Notes: generated by a model not told the origin, from the sequence alone. A stretch of 64,000 bases of DNA from Amycolatopsis bartoniae (GCF_014191255.1 NZ_JACHWH010000003.1:563501-627500); one strand, 5' to 3'; positions 8,731 through 18,140 are shown, numbered from the stretch's first letter. Translations and numbers: made by a program.

Positions 8731-9825
8731 ATGCAGTTCACGGAAAGCCCTGAACAGTCCGAACTTCGCTCGTCGGTGCGCCGGTTCCTCGCGGAGAAGT
8801 CGCCCAGCACGGCGGTCCGGGAGCAGATGGAGACCGTCGCCGGGTACGACGACGCGGTCTGGAAGCAGCTGTCGGTGCAGCTCGGCCTGCCCTCGCTGGC
8901 GATCCCCGAGGAGTACGGCGGCGCCGGGTTCAGCTTCGTCGAGCAGTGCATCGTGCTCGAGGAGATGGGTCGCACCCTCTACTGTGGACCGTTCTTCGCC
9001 AGCGCGGTGCTGGCCGCGACCGTGCTGCTGAAGTCCGGCGACGAACAGGCGAAGAGCCGGTACCTGCCGGGCATCGCGAGCGGGGAGACCATCGCGACCC
9101 TCGCGTTCACCGACGACAGCGGCGGCTGGAGCGGCAACGGTTCCGGCCTCTCCGCCGCCGACGGAAAGCTCACCGGGCACAGGAACTTCGTGCTCGACGG
9201 GCACAACGCGGCGCTGGTGCTGGCCACCGCCCGCACACCGGAAGGGTTGTTCCTGTACGCGGTCGACGCGCACGCGGCCGGGCTGACCGCGACCGCACTG
9301 CCCACTTTGGACCAGACGCGACGCCTCGCGCGGCTGGAGTTCGACGGTGTCGAGGCGGAGCTGATCGGGCCCGCGGAAGCGGCGCTGGCCGCCACCCTGG
9401 ACGTCGCCGCGCTGGCGCTGGCCGCCGAACAGCTCGGCGGTGCGCAGGCCGCGCTCGACATGGCGGTGGCGTACGGCAAGATCCGGGAACAGTTCGGCAA
9501 GCCCATCGGCAGCTTCCAGGCGCTCAAGCACCGCTGCGCGGACCTGCTGCTGGAGGTCGAGTCGACCCGCTCGGCGGTGATCTACGGTTCCTGGGCCGTC
9601 GCGGAGGACGCCGACGAGGTACCGGTCGTCGCGTCGCTGGCCAAGGCGTACGCGTCGGAGACGTTCTTCCACGCCGCGGCGGAGAACATCCAGCTGCACG
9701 GCGGGATCGGGTTCACCTGGGAGCACGACGCGCACCTGTACTTCAAGCGTGCCAAGGCGAGCGAGCTGCTGTTCGGCGACCCCGCCTACCACCGCGAGCG
9801 GCTCGCCGGACGGATCGGCATCTGA
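8731..9825 (+). CDS. acyl-CoA dehydrogenase, small subunit of a pair
   Basis: 364-aa acyl-CoA dehydrogenase family protein. The N-terminal helical domain has the GLPSLAIPEEYGGAGFSF motif and the C-terminal domain REQFGKPIGSFQALKHRCAD, with ENIQLHGGIGFTWEHDAHLY near the end. It is shorter than its neighbour and lacks the well-formed middle-domain FAD signature seen there, as expected for the second chain of an alpha2beta2 enzyme. Stop overlaps the start of the MaoC gene by one base (TGATG). Confidence 0.88.
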   Translation: MQFTESPEQSELRSSVRRFLAEKSPSTAVREQMETVAGYDDAVWKQLSVQLGLPSLAIPEEYGGAGFSFVEQCIVLEEMGRTLYCGPFFASAVLAATVLLKSGDEQAKSRYLPGIASGETIATLAFTDDSGGWSGNGSGLSAADGKLTGHRNFVLDGHNAALVLATARTPEGLFLYAVDAHAAGLTATALPTLDQTRRLARLEFDGVEAELIGPAEAALAATLDVAALALAAEQLGGAQAALDMAVAYGKIREQFGKPIGSFQALKHRCADLLLEVESTRSAVIYGSWAVAEDADEVPVVASLAKAYASETFFHAAAENIQLHGGIGFTWEHDAHLYFKRAKASELLFGDPAYHRERLAGRIGI

Positions 9826-10676
9826 TGACGCTCAACCACGACCTGGTCGGCGTCGAGTCCGAACCGGTGGAGCGGACCTGGACGAGCAAGGACACGCTGC
9901 TCTACGCCGTCGGGGTTGGTGCCGGCCTCGGCGACCCGGCCCAGGAACTCGCCTTCACCACCGAGAACTCGGCCGGCCTCACTCAGCAGGTGCTGCCCAC
10001 GTTCGCCGTACTGGCCGCGCAGGGCGGCCGCCGCGGCGACCTCGGCGACTTCGACCGCGCGATGCTCGTGCACGCCGAGCAGGCCTTCGAACTGCACCGC
10101 CCGCTCTCCCCGGCGGGCACCGCGCAGGTGACGTCCAAGATCACCGGTATCTACGACAAGGGCTCCGGTGCGCTGGTGGTGACCGAGGCGACGGCGGTCG
10201 ACGCGGCGTCCGGCGAGCTGCTGGTCACCTCGCGCAGTTCGGTGTTCATCCGCGGCGAGGGCGGCTTCGGCGGCGACCGCGGGCCCGCGCCCGACTGGAA
10301 GGAGCCCGCCCGCGCCCCCGACCACCAGGTCACCTACCCGACCCGCCCGGAGCAGGCCCTGCTCTACCGGCTCTCCGGCGACCGCAACCCGCTGCACTCC
10401 GACCCCGCGTTCGCCGCGCGGGCGGGGTTCCCGCGGCCGATCCTGCACGGCCTGTGCACCTACGGCGTCACCGGTCGCGCGCTGCTGCACACGCTCGCCG
10501 GTTCGGATCCCGCGCGGTTCGCCGGGATGTCCGGCCGGTTCAGCGCCCCCGTGTTCCCGGGCGAGTCGCTGACCGTGTCGATGTGGACCGACGGCGATAC
10601 CGCCACCTTCCGGTCCACAAAGGACGACGGCACCGTGGTGCTCGACCGGGGAGTGGTATTCCTCCGTCCCCAGTGA
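9825..10676 (+). CDS. MaoC-like enoyl-CoA hydratase (double hot-dog)
   Basis: 283-aa hydratase-2 family enzyme with two hot-dog folds. The N-terminal half is the decorated non-catalytic repeat. The C-terminal half carries the hydratase-2 motif, with D186 and H191 in SGDRNPLHSDPAFAARAGF followed by PRPILHGLCTYG. It would hydrate the enoyl-CoA made by the preceding dehydrogenase pair to a 3-hydroxyacyl-CoA, the substrate for either the SDR or the Ltp2/DUF35 aldolase encoded leftward. ATG 9825 overlaps the upstream stop. Confidence 0.88.
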   Translation: MTLNHDLVGVESEPVERTWTSKDTLLYAVGVGAGLGDPAQELAFTTENSAGLTQQVLPTFAVLAAQGGRRGDLGDFDRAMLVHAEQAFELHRPLSPAGTAQVTSKITGIYDKGSGALVVTEATAVDAASGELLVTSRSSVFIRGEGGFGGDRGPAPDWKEPARAPDHQVTYPTRPEQALLYRLSGDRNPLHSDPAFAARAGFPRPILHGLCTYGVTGRALLHTLAGSDPARFAGMSGRFSAPVFPGESLTVSMWTDGDTATFRSTKDDGTVVLDRGVVFLRPQ

Positions 10677-10686
10677 AGGGAAGCCG

Positions 10687-12183
10687 ATGCGCAGCCGGTT
10701 GTGTCTCCTGCTCGCACTCGTCCTCGCCGCCGCGCCGCTGACCGCCCAGGCGGCACCGGCGCACGGCGCACCACCGACGGTCTCGCCCGGTGCGGGACCC
10801 GCGACCATCACCGGCCCGATCCCGGCGGCCGGCGAGCCGGGCGACCCGGCGCACGACTACGTGTTCTATTCGACTCCCTATGACCTGAAGAAGGCGGGCT
10901 ACGAGGAGCTCGAGTTCTTCATCTCCGGCACCGCGACGCGCTACAACCCGAACCCGACGATCGACCAGCAACAGCAGGCGGCCACCCCGCTGGGCACGAC
11001 GCCGTACACGACGCGGATCGTGGTGCGGCGGCCGGTCAAGCCATCGAAGTCGGCGGGGGTCGCGGTGGTCGACTGGCAGAACGTGACGGCCGGGCACGAC
11101 ATCGACACCGAGTGGGGTACCAGCGCGGACTACTTCGTGCGCAACGGCTGGACGTGGGTCGGCGCCTCGGTGCAGCACGTCGGCGTCAACGGCGCGCCGT
11201 CTGGTCCGACGGCCGGGCTCGGCCTGACCGAGTGGAGCCCGCGGCGGTACGGTTCGCTGGACGTCACCGACCACGGCGCGGTGCTCGACGACTCGCAGTC
11301 GTTCGACATCTACACCCAGATCGCGCAGCTGCTGAAGGGCCACGCCCGGACGAACCCGTTGGCGGACCTCGGAATTTCGCAGGTCTACGCGGGTGGCGCG
11401 TCGCAGTCGGGCCGGTACCTCGGCGTGTACTACAACACGGTGCAGCCGATCCAGCACGTGTACGACGGGTTCCTGTTCGCGCTGTCGGACAGCTCGCTGC
11501 CGGCGCGGCCGGGTGTGGGCACGAAGGCGATCCGGGTGTTCACCGAGAACGACATCTACCGGGGCGCCGGGGTGCCGAGCAAGCAGGCGCCGGACTCGAA
11601 CACGTTGCGTACCTGGGAGATCGCGGGCGCGTCGCACGTCCCGGCGTATTCGACGGGCACCGATCCGGGCGATTTCCGCGCGACGCTGGGCGCCATCCAG
11701 ACGCGGGAGTTCGGCCCGGCGCCGCCGGTCGACTGCACCAACCCGGGGCCGAGCCAGGTCGAGTCGTGGGCGGTGTTCCATGCCGCGTACGACGCGTTGG
11801 ACAAGTGGGTGCGCCGTGGCGTCGCGCCGCGGCTCGCCCCGCCGCTGGCGATCATCGACCCGGGGCCGCCGGCTTCGCTGGCGCGGGACAGCTTCGGCAT
11901 CGCCGAGGGCGGGATCCGGTTGCCGGACGTGGAGGTGCCGGTGGGGCTCAACGACGGGATCAACTCGCCCGCGAGCCTGACCAACCCGCTGAGCTCGTTC
12001 TGCGTGCTGTACGGGACGCACCGGGACTTCACGGCGGCGCAGCTGGGGTCGTTGTACTACAGCGATCGTGACTACCAGCAGCAGGTGCGGGACGTGGTGC
12101 AGCGCTTGGTGGGGCAGCACTTCGTCCTGCCGGAGGACGGGCAGGTCCTGATCGACCAGGCCCGCCACCGGCGGCCGGTGTAA
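10687..12183 (+). CDS. secreted alpha/beta-hydrolase-domain protein
   Basis: 498 aa with a cleavable signal peptide (hydrophobic residues 5-22, likely cut after a QAAPA-type site). The mature protein matches the large actinobacterial alpha/beta hydrolase domain family: nucleophile elbow ASQSGRYLG with Ser at about 241, and a C-terminal His in GASHVPAYS. Start ATG 10687 follows AAGGGAAG. An exported esterase or lactonase ending the acyl-CoA dehydrogenase operon suggests it feeds the pathway, for example by de-esterifying the external substrate, but this is inference. Followed by a strong terminator. Confidence 0.75.
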   Translation: MRSRLCLLLALVLAAAPLTAQAAPAHGAPPTVSPGAGPATITGPIPAAGEPGDPAHDYVFYSTPYDLKKAGYEELEFFISGTATRYNPNPTIDQQQQAATPLGTTPYTTRIVVRRPVKPSKSAGVAVVDWQNVTAGHDIDTEWGTSADYFVRNGWTWVGASVQHVGVNGAPSGPTAGLGLTEWSPRRYGSLDVTDHGAVLDDSQSFDIYTQIAQLLKGHARTNPLADLGISQVYAGGASQSGRYLGVYYNTVQPIQHVYDGFLFALSDSSLPARPGVGTKAIRVFTENDIYRGAGVPSKQAPDSNTLRTWEIAGASHVPAYSTGTDPGDFRATLGAIQTREFGPAPPVDCTNPGPSQVESWAVFHAAYDALDKWVRRGVAPRLAPPLAIIDPGPPASLARDSFGIAEGGIRLPDVEVPVGLNDGINSPASLTNPLSSFCVLYGTHRDFTAAQLGSLYYSDRDYQQQVRDVVQRLVGQHFVLPEDGQVLIDQARHRRPV

Positions 12184-12190
12184 CCGGTGC

Positions 12191-12224
12191 GATCCGCCCC
12201 GGATGGCAGGGCCCGGGGCGGATC
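12191..12224. terminator. rho-independent-type hairpin between convergent genes
   Basis: Perfect 12-bp stem (GATCCGCCCCGG with its complement) and a 10-nt loop, followed by TCTTCG. It lies 8 bp after the hydrolase stop and before the convergent XRE gene, so it can serve both strands. Confidence 0.75.
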
Positions 12225-12272
12225 TCTTCGTGCGCGGTTCGTCTGTGCGGGACCTTCGGGTGAGGTCCCGGG

Positions 12273-13076
12273 TTATCGGATCACGAGTTCGGTGAGGGTG
12301 GCGGCCGTCGCCTCGTCGGCGGGGAGGAACGCCTCCAGCCGTAGTTCGGCGATCGTGACGTCGACGGCGGTGCCGAAGTGGGTCAGCGTGGTGATGAGCC
12401 GCAGCTCGCCGTCGTTGTCCCCGTCGCCTGTGCGCAGCCGCAGCGGAACGGCGAAACCGAGGTAGTCCGGTGCCGGTTGGCGTGGGCGGTCCGGCACCAG
12501 CTCGGTGAGTTCGGCGACCAGGCGCTGGAGCCGGTCGTTCGGATTCCGCACCGTCTCGGTGTGGAGCCGGTCGATGATGTGCCAGGCCCACTCGTCGAGG
12601 TTGACGATCCTGGGTGCGAGGCCGTGCGGGTGCAGCAGCACCCGAGGGACGCTGACCGGCGGTACCAGCAGCGGTGGCGCCACGGTGTCGGTCAGCGCGT
12701 GGAAGCCGGCGTTGGCCATGACCAGATCACCGCATCGGTCGACGACCACCGCCGGGTACGGCAGGTGGCCTGCCAGGATGCGTTCCAGGGCGGTGCGGAC
12801 CGGTCCGAGGCCGGGATCGTCCAGCCGGGTCTGCGGGTAGGCCGGGGCGAAACCCGCCGCGAGGAGCAGGACGTTGCGTTCCCGGACGGGCACCTCCAGC
12901 GATTCGGCCAGCCGGATAACCATGGACCGGCCCGGCAGTGAGCGCCCGCTCTCGATGAAACTGACGTGCCGCTGTGTCGTACCCGCGCGTGCGGCGAGCT
13001 CCAACTGGCTCACGCGTCGCCGCGTGCGCCACGCACGCAAGGCGTCGGCGAACCCGTCCTTCGATCCGGTGATCAT
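12273..13076 (-). CDS. XRE-family regulator with MmyB-like ligand-binding domain
   Basis: 267 aa. N-terminal helix-turn-helix at residues 13-67 (LRAWRTRRRVSQLELAARAG, then TQRHVSFIESGRS). It is followed by the MmyB-type PAS-like domain with the family signatures VVVDRCGDLVMANAGF and RIVNLDEWAWHI. This family binds acyl ligands and commonly represses a divergent oxidoreductase. Here a SnoaL-like gene and an MDR reductase start 117 bp away on the other strand, so they are the probable targets. Confidence 0.88.
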   Translation of the reverse strand: MITGSKDGFADALRAWRTRRRVSQLELAARAGTTQRHVSFIESGRSLPGRSMVIRLAESLEVPVRERNVLLLAAGFAPAYPQTRLDDPGLGPVRTALERILAGHLPYPAVVVDRCGDLVMANAGFHALTDTVAPPLLVPPVSVPRVLLHPHGLAPRIVNLDEWAWHIIDRLHTETVRNPNDRLQRLVAELTELVPDRPRQPAPDYLGFAVPLRLRTGDGDNDGELRLITTLTHFGTAVDVTIAELRLEAFLPADEATAATLTELVIR

Positions 13077-13193
13077 TGCCCCTGTCTACCCGTGCGGACG
13101 CTGCTCGACCATTCCCTGCGAGGAATTGCCCGGCCGCCGGCCTCGGCAGCACAGTCGTGGCCGAACCCGACCACACCGACCAAGGGACTCGTC

Positions 13194-13613
13194 ATGGCTG
13201 ACATCGACCCGCAGGAGCTGACCGACCGCTATGTCGCGGTCTGGAACGAGCCGGACGCCGACATGCGCCGCCACACCATCCGGGAACTCTGGGCCAAGGG
13301 TGCCACGCACGTCCTGCGGCCACCGCAGGACGTCCGGACGGCCGCCGAAGGGCTCGGCTTCGTCTCCGCGACCCTCGAAGCTCGCGGGTACGCCGCCCTG
13401 GAGTTCCGCGTGACCCGGACCTACCAGGAGTTCGTCGCGCCGGGCACTTTCACCTTCAGGTCCCGGCGCAACGCCGACAGGCTTCACGACATCGTCAAGT
13501 TCAACTGGGAAATGGTCTCCCGCAGCGGTGAGGTGGCCGGGGTCGGTCTGGAGGTCCTCGTCCTCGACGAGGACGGCCGCATCCGCACCGACTACCAGTT
13601 CATCGAAGGCTGA
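13194..13613 (+). CDS. SnoaL-like / NTF2-fold protein
   Basis: 139-aa protein with an NTF2-like cone fold: an N-terminal helix pair containing DRYVAVWNEPDADMRRHTIRE, then strands ending in VLDEDGRIRTDYQFIEG. Members are small isomerases, hydrolases or binding proteins; catalytic residues are not diagnostic here. The gene is divergent from the XRE/MmyB regulator and only 2 bp upstream of an oxidoreductase, forming a two-gene operon typical of that regulator type. Confidence 0.75.
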   Translation: MADIDPQELTDRYVAVWNEPDADMRRHTIRELWAKGATHVLRPPQDVRTAAEGLGFVSATLEARGYAALEFRVTRTYQEFVAPGTFTFRSRRNADRLHDIVKFNWEMVSRSGEVAGVGLEVLVLDEDGRIRTDYQFIEG

Positions 13614-13615
13614 TC

Positions 13616-14650
13616 GTGACGATCGCGATGTGGCCATCGGCTGTGCGCAGTTATCACGTGACCACCGGCGCGGGCATCGACGGACTGTCCTTGCGCAGTG
13701 ATGAGCCACGGAGTCCGGCACCGGGCGAGGTCGTGGTGGCGGTCCACGCCACCTCCCTCAGCTTCCGTGAACTCCTCGTGCTGCGCGGCCAGTACGTCCT
13801 GCCCGTCAAGCCTGATGTCATCCCGATCTCCGACGGCGCCGGCGAGGTCGTCGCCGTCGGTACGGGTGTCCGGCGGGTACGGCCGGGCGACCAGGTCGCC
13901 GCCACGCTGTTCCCGAGTTGGCTGGACGGCCCGTTCCGGCCTTCGCATCTGCCGCAGTTGGGTGGCTCGCTGGACGGCATGCTCACCGAATTCGCGGTCC
14001 TCCCGGAAGCAGCACTCGTACCGATCCCGGAACACCTCTCCTACGCGGAGGCCGCGACACTTCCCTGCGCCGCCGTCACCGCCTGGAATGCCCTGACCGG
14101 TGACGGTCGCGGGGTCCGGCGCGGGCAGACGGTCCTCACACTCGGCTCCGGCGGCGTGTCGCTGTTCGCACTGCAGTTCGCCAAGCTCCTCGGCGCCAGG
14201 GTGATCGCCACGACAGGGCGGGCGGACAAGGAGCAGCGCCTCCGCGACCTCGGTGCCGACGAGGTCGTCAACTACCGTGACGTCCCGGACTGGCACATCG
14301 CCGTCCGTGAACTCACCGCGGGACAAGGCGTAGACCGCGTCGTCGACGTCGCCGGAACGTTGGAGCAGTCCCTCAGGTCGGTCGCCATCGACGGGCATGT
14401 CGCCTTCGTCGGGTCCGTCACCGGCGCCTGGCCCTCGATCGACCCCCGGCTGCTGTTCGGCGCCGCGGCGACAATCCGGGCGGTTACCGTCGGCAGCCGG
14501 GCCCAGTTCGTCGAGATGAACCACACCATCGCGGCACATCACCTCAAACCCGTCATCGACCGGGTGTTTCCCTTCGAGGAGGCCGCCGCGGCCTACCGCT
14601 ACTACGAGTCCGGCAACCCATTCGGCAAGGTGATCATCGCGACCAGATAA
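13616..14650 (+). CDS. zinc-independent MDR alcohol dehydrogenase / quinone oxidoreductase-like
   Basis: 344-aa medium-chain dehydrogenase/reductase. NAD(P)-binding motif in LTLGSGGVSLFALQFAKLLGA and C-terminal YESGNPFGKVIIATR. The usual catalytic zinc Cys motif is replaced by LSFRELLV and there is no four-Cys structural lobe. It belongs to the zinc-free NADPH-dependent reductase branch. Starts GTG 13616, two bases after the SnoaL stop. It is the last gene that looks like host DNA before the decayed element starts. Confidence 0.84.
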   Translation: MTIAMWPSAVRSYHVTTGAGIDGLSLRSDEPRSPAPGEVVVAVHATSLSFRELLVLRGQYVLPVKPDVIPISDGAGEVVAVGTGVRRVRPGDQVAATLFPSWLDGPFRPSHLPQLGGSLDGMLTEFAVLPEAALVPIPEHLSYAEAATLPCAAVTAWNALTGDGRGVRRGQTVLTLGSGGVSLFALQFAKLLGARVIATTGRADKEQRLRDLGADEVVNYRDVPDWHIAVRELTAGQGVDRVVDVAGTLEQSLRSVAIDGHVAFVGSVTGAWPSIDPRLLFGAAATIRAVTVGSRAQFVEMNHTIAAHHLKPVIDRVFPFEEAAAAYRYYESGNPFGKVIIATR

Positions 14651-14675
14651 CCCAGCCGACCGGGCCGCCGGACCG

Positions 14676-15492
14676 ATCCGGAGGCCACCTGCGGCAGCGA
14701 GATAGTCGTCACCGTTCCACCGATACTGGATGGGCTGTCCGAAGTCTGGTGCGTGCACCATCTCGCCCGCACCGATGTACAGGCCGACGTGGTGGACGAG
14801 TGCCGGGCGGTCGAGCTGGGACAGCGCGTCGGCCAGCGCCCGGCGCGCGGTCGTTTCGCGGCGGTGGGTGGGTAGCCATACCAGGACCGGGGTGGTGATC
14901 CCGTTGCGGTGGCGAGTTTTTCGTAGCCGTAGAGCTTGCGGCCGAGTGTGGCGAGGTCTTCGGTGCCGAAGTCGAATTCGAGGAAGAACTCGATCTGCTG
15001 GCCGTCCTCGCGCCATCGGCCGTAGGCGTCGGGGCGGACCATGTCGCCGAAGAGTCGGCCGCAGTGCAGCTCGGACCACCACGCGGTCAGTCGTCCCCGT
15101 GCGCCGGACTGTCGGCTGAGCGCGATCAGGGTGGTGAAGAAGCCGTTGATCCCGACGGTGTGGGCCAGGCGCAGGGAGTGTGCGATCCCGAGACCGTCTT
15201 CGTAGGCCAGGGCGACCGCTCCGGCGATGTCGAGCACGTAGTGCATCGGCGCGGTGCCGGAGCTGACGAACGGTTGGAACCGGTCGATGACCCGCCACTC
15301 GAACAGGTCGAGCAGTCGGTGATTGGCCGCGCGCATGCTCGGATAGCACAGCTCGACGATCTGCTGCGTGGTGAACACCTTGTGTTCGTGCAGCATCCGG
15401 GCCAGCCACCGGTCCCGGAGCGTGAGCCGGCCGGCGAGCTGGGCGTGGTGCTCTCCGGTGGTGGCGGCTCGTGGGGTGTGGCGCTGCGCCAT
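14676..15492 (-). pseudogene. replication-relaxation protein fused out of frame to an NlpC/P60 tail
   Basis: From ATG 15492 the frame encodes the N-terminal winged-helix part of a replication-relaxation family protein (WLARMLHEHKVFTTQQIVEL, then the GRLFGDMVRPDAYGRW core). At about 14912 the recognisable sequence shifts frame and continues as WLPTHRRETTARRALADAL. It then changes abruptly into the end of an NlpC/P60 domain (VHHVGLYIGAGEMVHAPDFG, then QPIQYRWNGDDYL). So the locus carries a frameshift plus a deletion that joins two genes usually separate in conjugative elements. Not expected to make a functional product. Confidence 0.72.
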
Positions 15493-15595
15493 GTGTCAGC
15501 GCAACGCCCGCTGAGGGGTGGGGTTGGAAATCATGGGTACACACCTCCCGGAGACGGGCAGCAGTGGCAAACGGGCGAGGGCAGGTCATGCGGAG

Positions 15596-16120
15596 CTAGG
15601 CCGCGCGGCGTGGGTCCACAGTGGTCTGCGCACCGTGACCCGCGACCGTGGCGATGTGGGTGACGGGGGGACGGGTGTTGACTCTGGCGGCCTTGCGGAT
15701 TGCTCTGGCGCGGCCGGGAATCACGGGTGGGAGTTTCTCGGTCACCGCGGTGAACGGTGGTGCTTCCTCGCCGCCCAGGACGAGTCGGGTGGCGACGTGG
15801 TAGACCCCGAGGTTGGAGAGGTCGTGATCAGAGAGCCGTGGCATGGTGTGGCGGGTCAGCTTCTTCGCGTCCTCCGGTGAGGCGTTGAAGAATATTTTGC
15901 TGCGGGCGTTGGTGCTGATGCCTTCCTCGAGTTCCTTGGGGAGCTGGCCGAGGTATTGGTGGGAAGGCCATCGAGAGCCGGTAACCGCGGGCCTCGGTGA
16001 GCATGTCTTCCAGCGGGTAGGCGAGGTTGAGGAAGTTGTGGCACTCGTCGATGTACAGTCCGCAGTCGCGACGTTGACGCTGCGGGACACGGGCCCGGCG
16101 AGTCGCGGCCTGCCAGGTGC
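15596..16120 (-). pseudogene. conjugal T4SS-type ATPase remnant
   Basis: C-terminal part of a VirB4/TraM-like conjugation ATPase. The Walker B region CGLYIDECHNFLNLAYPLED is followed by TEARGYRLSM in one frame. Near 15968 the homology moves to another frame with YLGQLPKELEEGISTNARSK, then FFNASPEDAKKLTRHTMP. The Walker A half is absent upstream, where unrelated sequence begins at about 16120. Truncated and frameshifted, so inactive. Confidence 0.7.
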
Positions 16121-16269
16121 GCGCCACGACGATCGCCACCGGGGGAGGAGCCGCCGGTGCCGCCGCTGTCGGTCTGGCCGACAGGCCAGCGCGACCCGCT
16201 CGCGCAACTGCGCGACGCCTGCTACGTGCCCGGCACCGAGCGGATTCCGCCCGCCGTCGCCGACCTGCA

Positions 16270-16674
16270 ATGTCGGCGAACCTCTGTCCCGCGGCAAGCA
16301 CAGGATGGCGAACCTGACGACCCGTTCACCCAGGGCCTGCGAGCCACAAGCGGACTGCGCTGCAAGCTGTGGCCGAGCTCGACGCCACCGGTGACCTCGA
16401 AGGCCGCATGCCCAGCGACGACGAGGTGGCCTTGCTCGATGCCCTGCCGTATGTCGCGGTCAACCTGGCCGAGGCGCCCGAGAACCAGCTGCGGCGCCTG
16501 TTCGAGAACCTCCAGTTCACCGTCCGCCTGATCGGTGACACCAACCAGGTCCACCTCGAGATCCGGCTGCCGGCCGAGGATCTGCCCGAAGTCACCAACA
16601 CCGTGGAAACGACTGGCTGTGTGGATGCTGTACGTGCCCCCGCCGGGACTACCAAAGGATGGGAACGGGTCTGA
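16270..16674 (+). pseudogene. C-terminal fragment of a large serine recombinase
   Basis: Reading frames spell a recombinase C-terminal coiled coil and end domain: DPFTQGLR, then after a frameshift near 16342 HKRTALQAVAELDATGDLEG, DEVALLDALPYVAVNLAEAP and LEIRLPAEDLPEV. The intact recombinase at 26538 has the matching LLDALPIGPIEVDQLPED segment, so both belong to one family. The catalytic domain is absent. This is probably the original integrase of an older insertion. Confidence 0.65.
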
Positions 16675-16746
16675 CCTGCGGTTTTCGACCGGCCAGTTGG
16701 TTGTCGAGGCGACGTTCGACCTTTCCGCGCCGGGAGGTGGGTCGCA

Positions 16747-17637
16747 GTGACTGTGGAGCGAGCAGCACCGCGGCGCCCCGACGCGGAGTCGGCCGCCGGC
16801 CAAGCCGCCGTCGTCCAGGCTGTCACGGCGATCATGGGAACGGTCGTCGGTCTCACGTTCCTTTTCGGCTTCGGGAACGTACTTGACCTGGCATTGCGGC
16901 TTGGCGTTCCGGTCTGGGTGGCGCCGCTGGTGGCGCCTGCGGTGGACCTGTCGATCCTGGGACTGCTCCTTGGTACCCGCCACCTGGTGGTTCAGGGGGT
17001 TGAGCTGGACTCGTTGCGCGGCGCGCGACGTTTATTGATCTTCGCCAGCTTCGTGACGCTGGCCCTGAATGTCGCGGACCCGCTGGTCAGGGGCAGCTTG
17101 GCAAGGCTGCGTTCGATGCTACTGATCGGTTGGTCGGAGGTCGGACCCAGCCTGCTTCACGCCCTCAGCGCCTCCACCAGCGCAAATTTGGGTGATTCCC
17201 CGGACGGAACGGAGGTTCAAGCCGCCCCGCCAGTGCAGGACGCTCTTGCCGGACTGCCGGACCACCCGGATTCTTCGGGCAGCGACGCTACCGCAACGGT
17301 CCAACGCATTGAGACGGCAAGCCACCTGCTAGATCGTGCTCGCGAAGAGGATCTCCGCCACCGGTTGGAGCACCAGCGCCCGATCTCCGCCGAGACGCTG
17401 CGTCGGCGGCTGCGCATTGGTGCCGATTGTTCACGCCAGTTGGTTGCCCAGGTCCGTCGGGAGACACAGCAGGCGATACCTGCACGGGCAGACGAGAGAG
17501 TGGACCGCATCTACCGTAGCTGTGAGCAGAGCGCCATCGGGGGACCGGTCGAAACCAGCGGAGTCAGTACGAACCGGCCGGCAAACACAGCCGCGACGCG
17601 CACGCACGCTGCCGGCGTAGCTTCGGTGCCGGCGTAG
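16747..17637 (+). CDS. DUF2637/Spd-like membrane protein of mobile elements
   Basis: 296 aa with about four N-terminal membrane helices (residues 25-135, including GTVVGLTFLFGFGNVL and VAPLVAPAVDLSILGLLLG), then a linker and a C-terminal helical region with SAETLRRRLRIGADCSRQLV. This layout is typical of DUF2637 proteins found next to conjugation and excision genes of actinomycete elements. The frame is uninterrupted and contains a rare TTA codon (about 17032). Function in spreading or regulation of transfer is inferred. It lies among decayed genes, so its own activity is doubtful. Confidence 0.65.
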   Translation: MTVERAAPRRPDAESAAGQAAVVQAVTAIMGTVVGLTFLFGFGNVLDLALRLGVPVWVAPLVAPAVDLSILGLLLGTRHLVVQGVELDSLRGARRLLIFASFVTLALNVADPLVRGSLARLRSMLLIGWSEVGPSLLHALSASTSANLGDSPDGTEVQAAPPVQDALAGLPDHPDSSGSDATATVQRIETASHLLDRAREEDLRHRLEHQRPISAETLRRRLRIGADCSRQLVAQVRRETQQAIPARADERVDRIYRSCEQSAIGGPVETSGVSTNRPANTAATRTHAAGVASVPA

Positions 17638-17702
17638 CACCCATTGGACTCAAGGGGACACCCTCGTGCTGGGCGTACTCGATCAGCGCGCATCCTTGGC
17701 AC

Positions 17703-18140
17703 GTGACTTCGCCGACGGCGACCATACCCGACCTACCGGTCGGTGAGGTGCTGCTACGCCCGCTGGAGTCGGGCGACGCCAGCGCGCTCGAACCGATGCC
17801 TCAACGATCCCGATCGGCGCGCCATGTTCGGCCACTCTGCCGCCGGGCACACCACGGGTGCGGACTGGATCGCTGGGCAACTCCAACTCCAGCAGGACAA
17901 CGCCACGGTGACCAGGCACTTCGCCTGGGCAGTCGTCCGCAGCGAATCCGACACGGTGATCGGGTGGACCACCTTAGCCAACATCAACTTCTATGACGGT
18001 GGCGAGGTGGAGGTGGTCATCGATCCGGCCCACCGCTGCCACGGCTACGGGGGCCTGGTACTGACCGAGGTGATCCGCTGGGCGTTCGAGGAGTTGGTCC
18101 CCACGTTTACGATCGATCCACACGGCGCGTGGACCAGCGA
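17703..18140 (+). pseudogene. GNAT acetyltransferase, frameshifted
   Basis: The start MTSPTATIPDLPVGEVLLRP and then LESGDASALE are in one frame. One extra base at about 17796 moves the homology into the next frame, which continues RCLNDPDRRAMFGHSAAGH and then the GNAT core EVVIDPAHRCHGYGGLVLTE (the acetyl-CoA binding region). The last strands of the fold are missing after 18110, where unrelated sequence follows up to 18309. Likely inactive. Confidence 0.6.
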
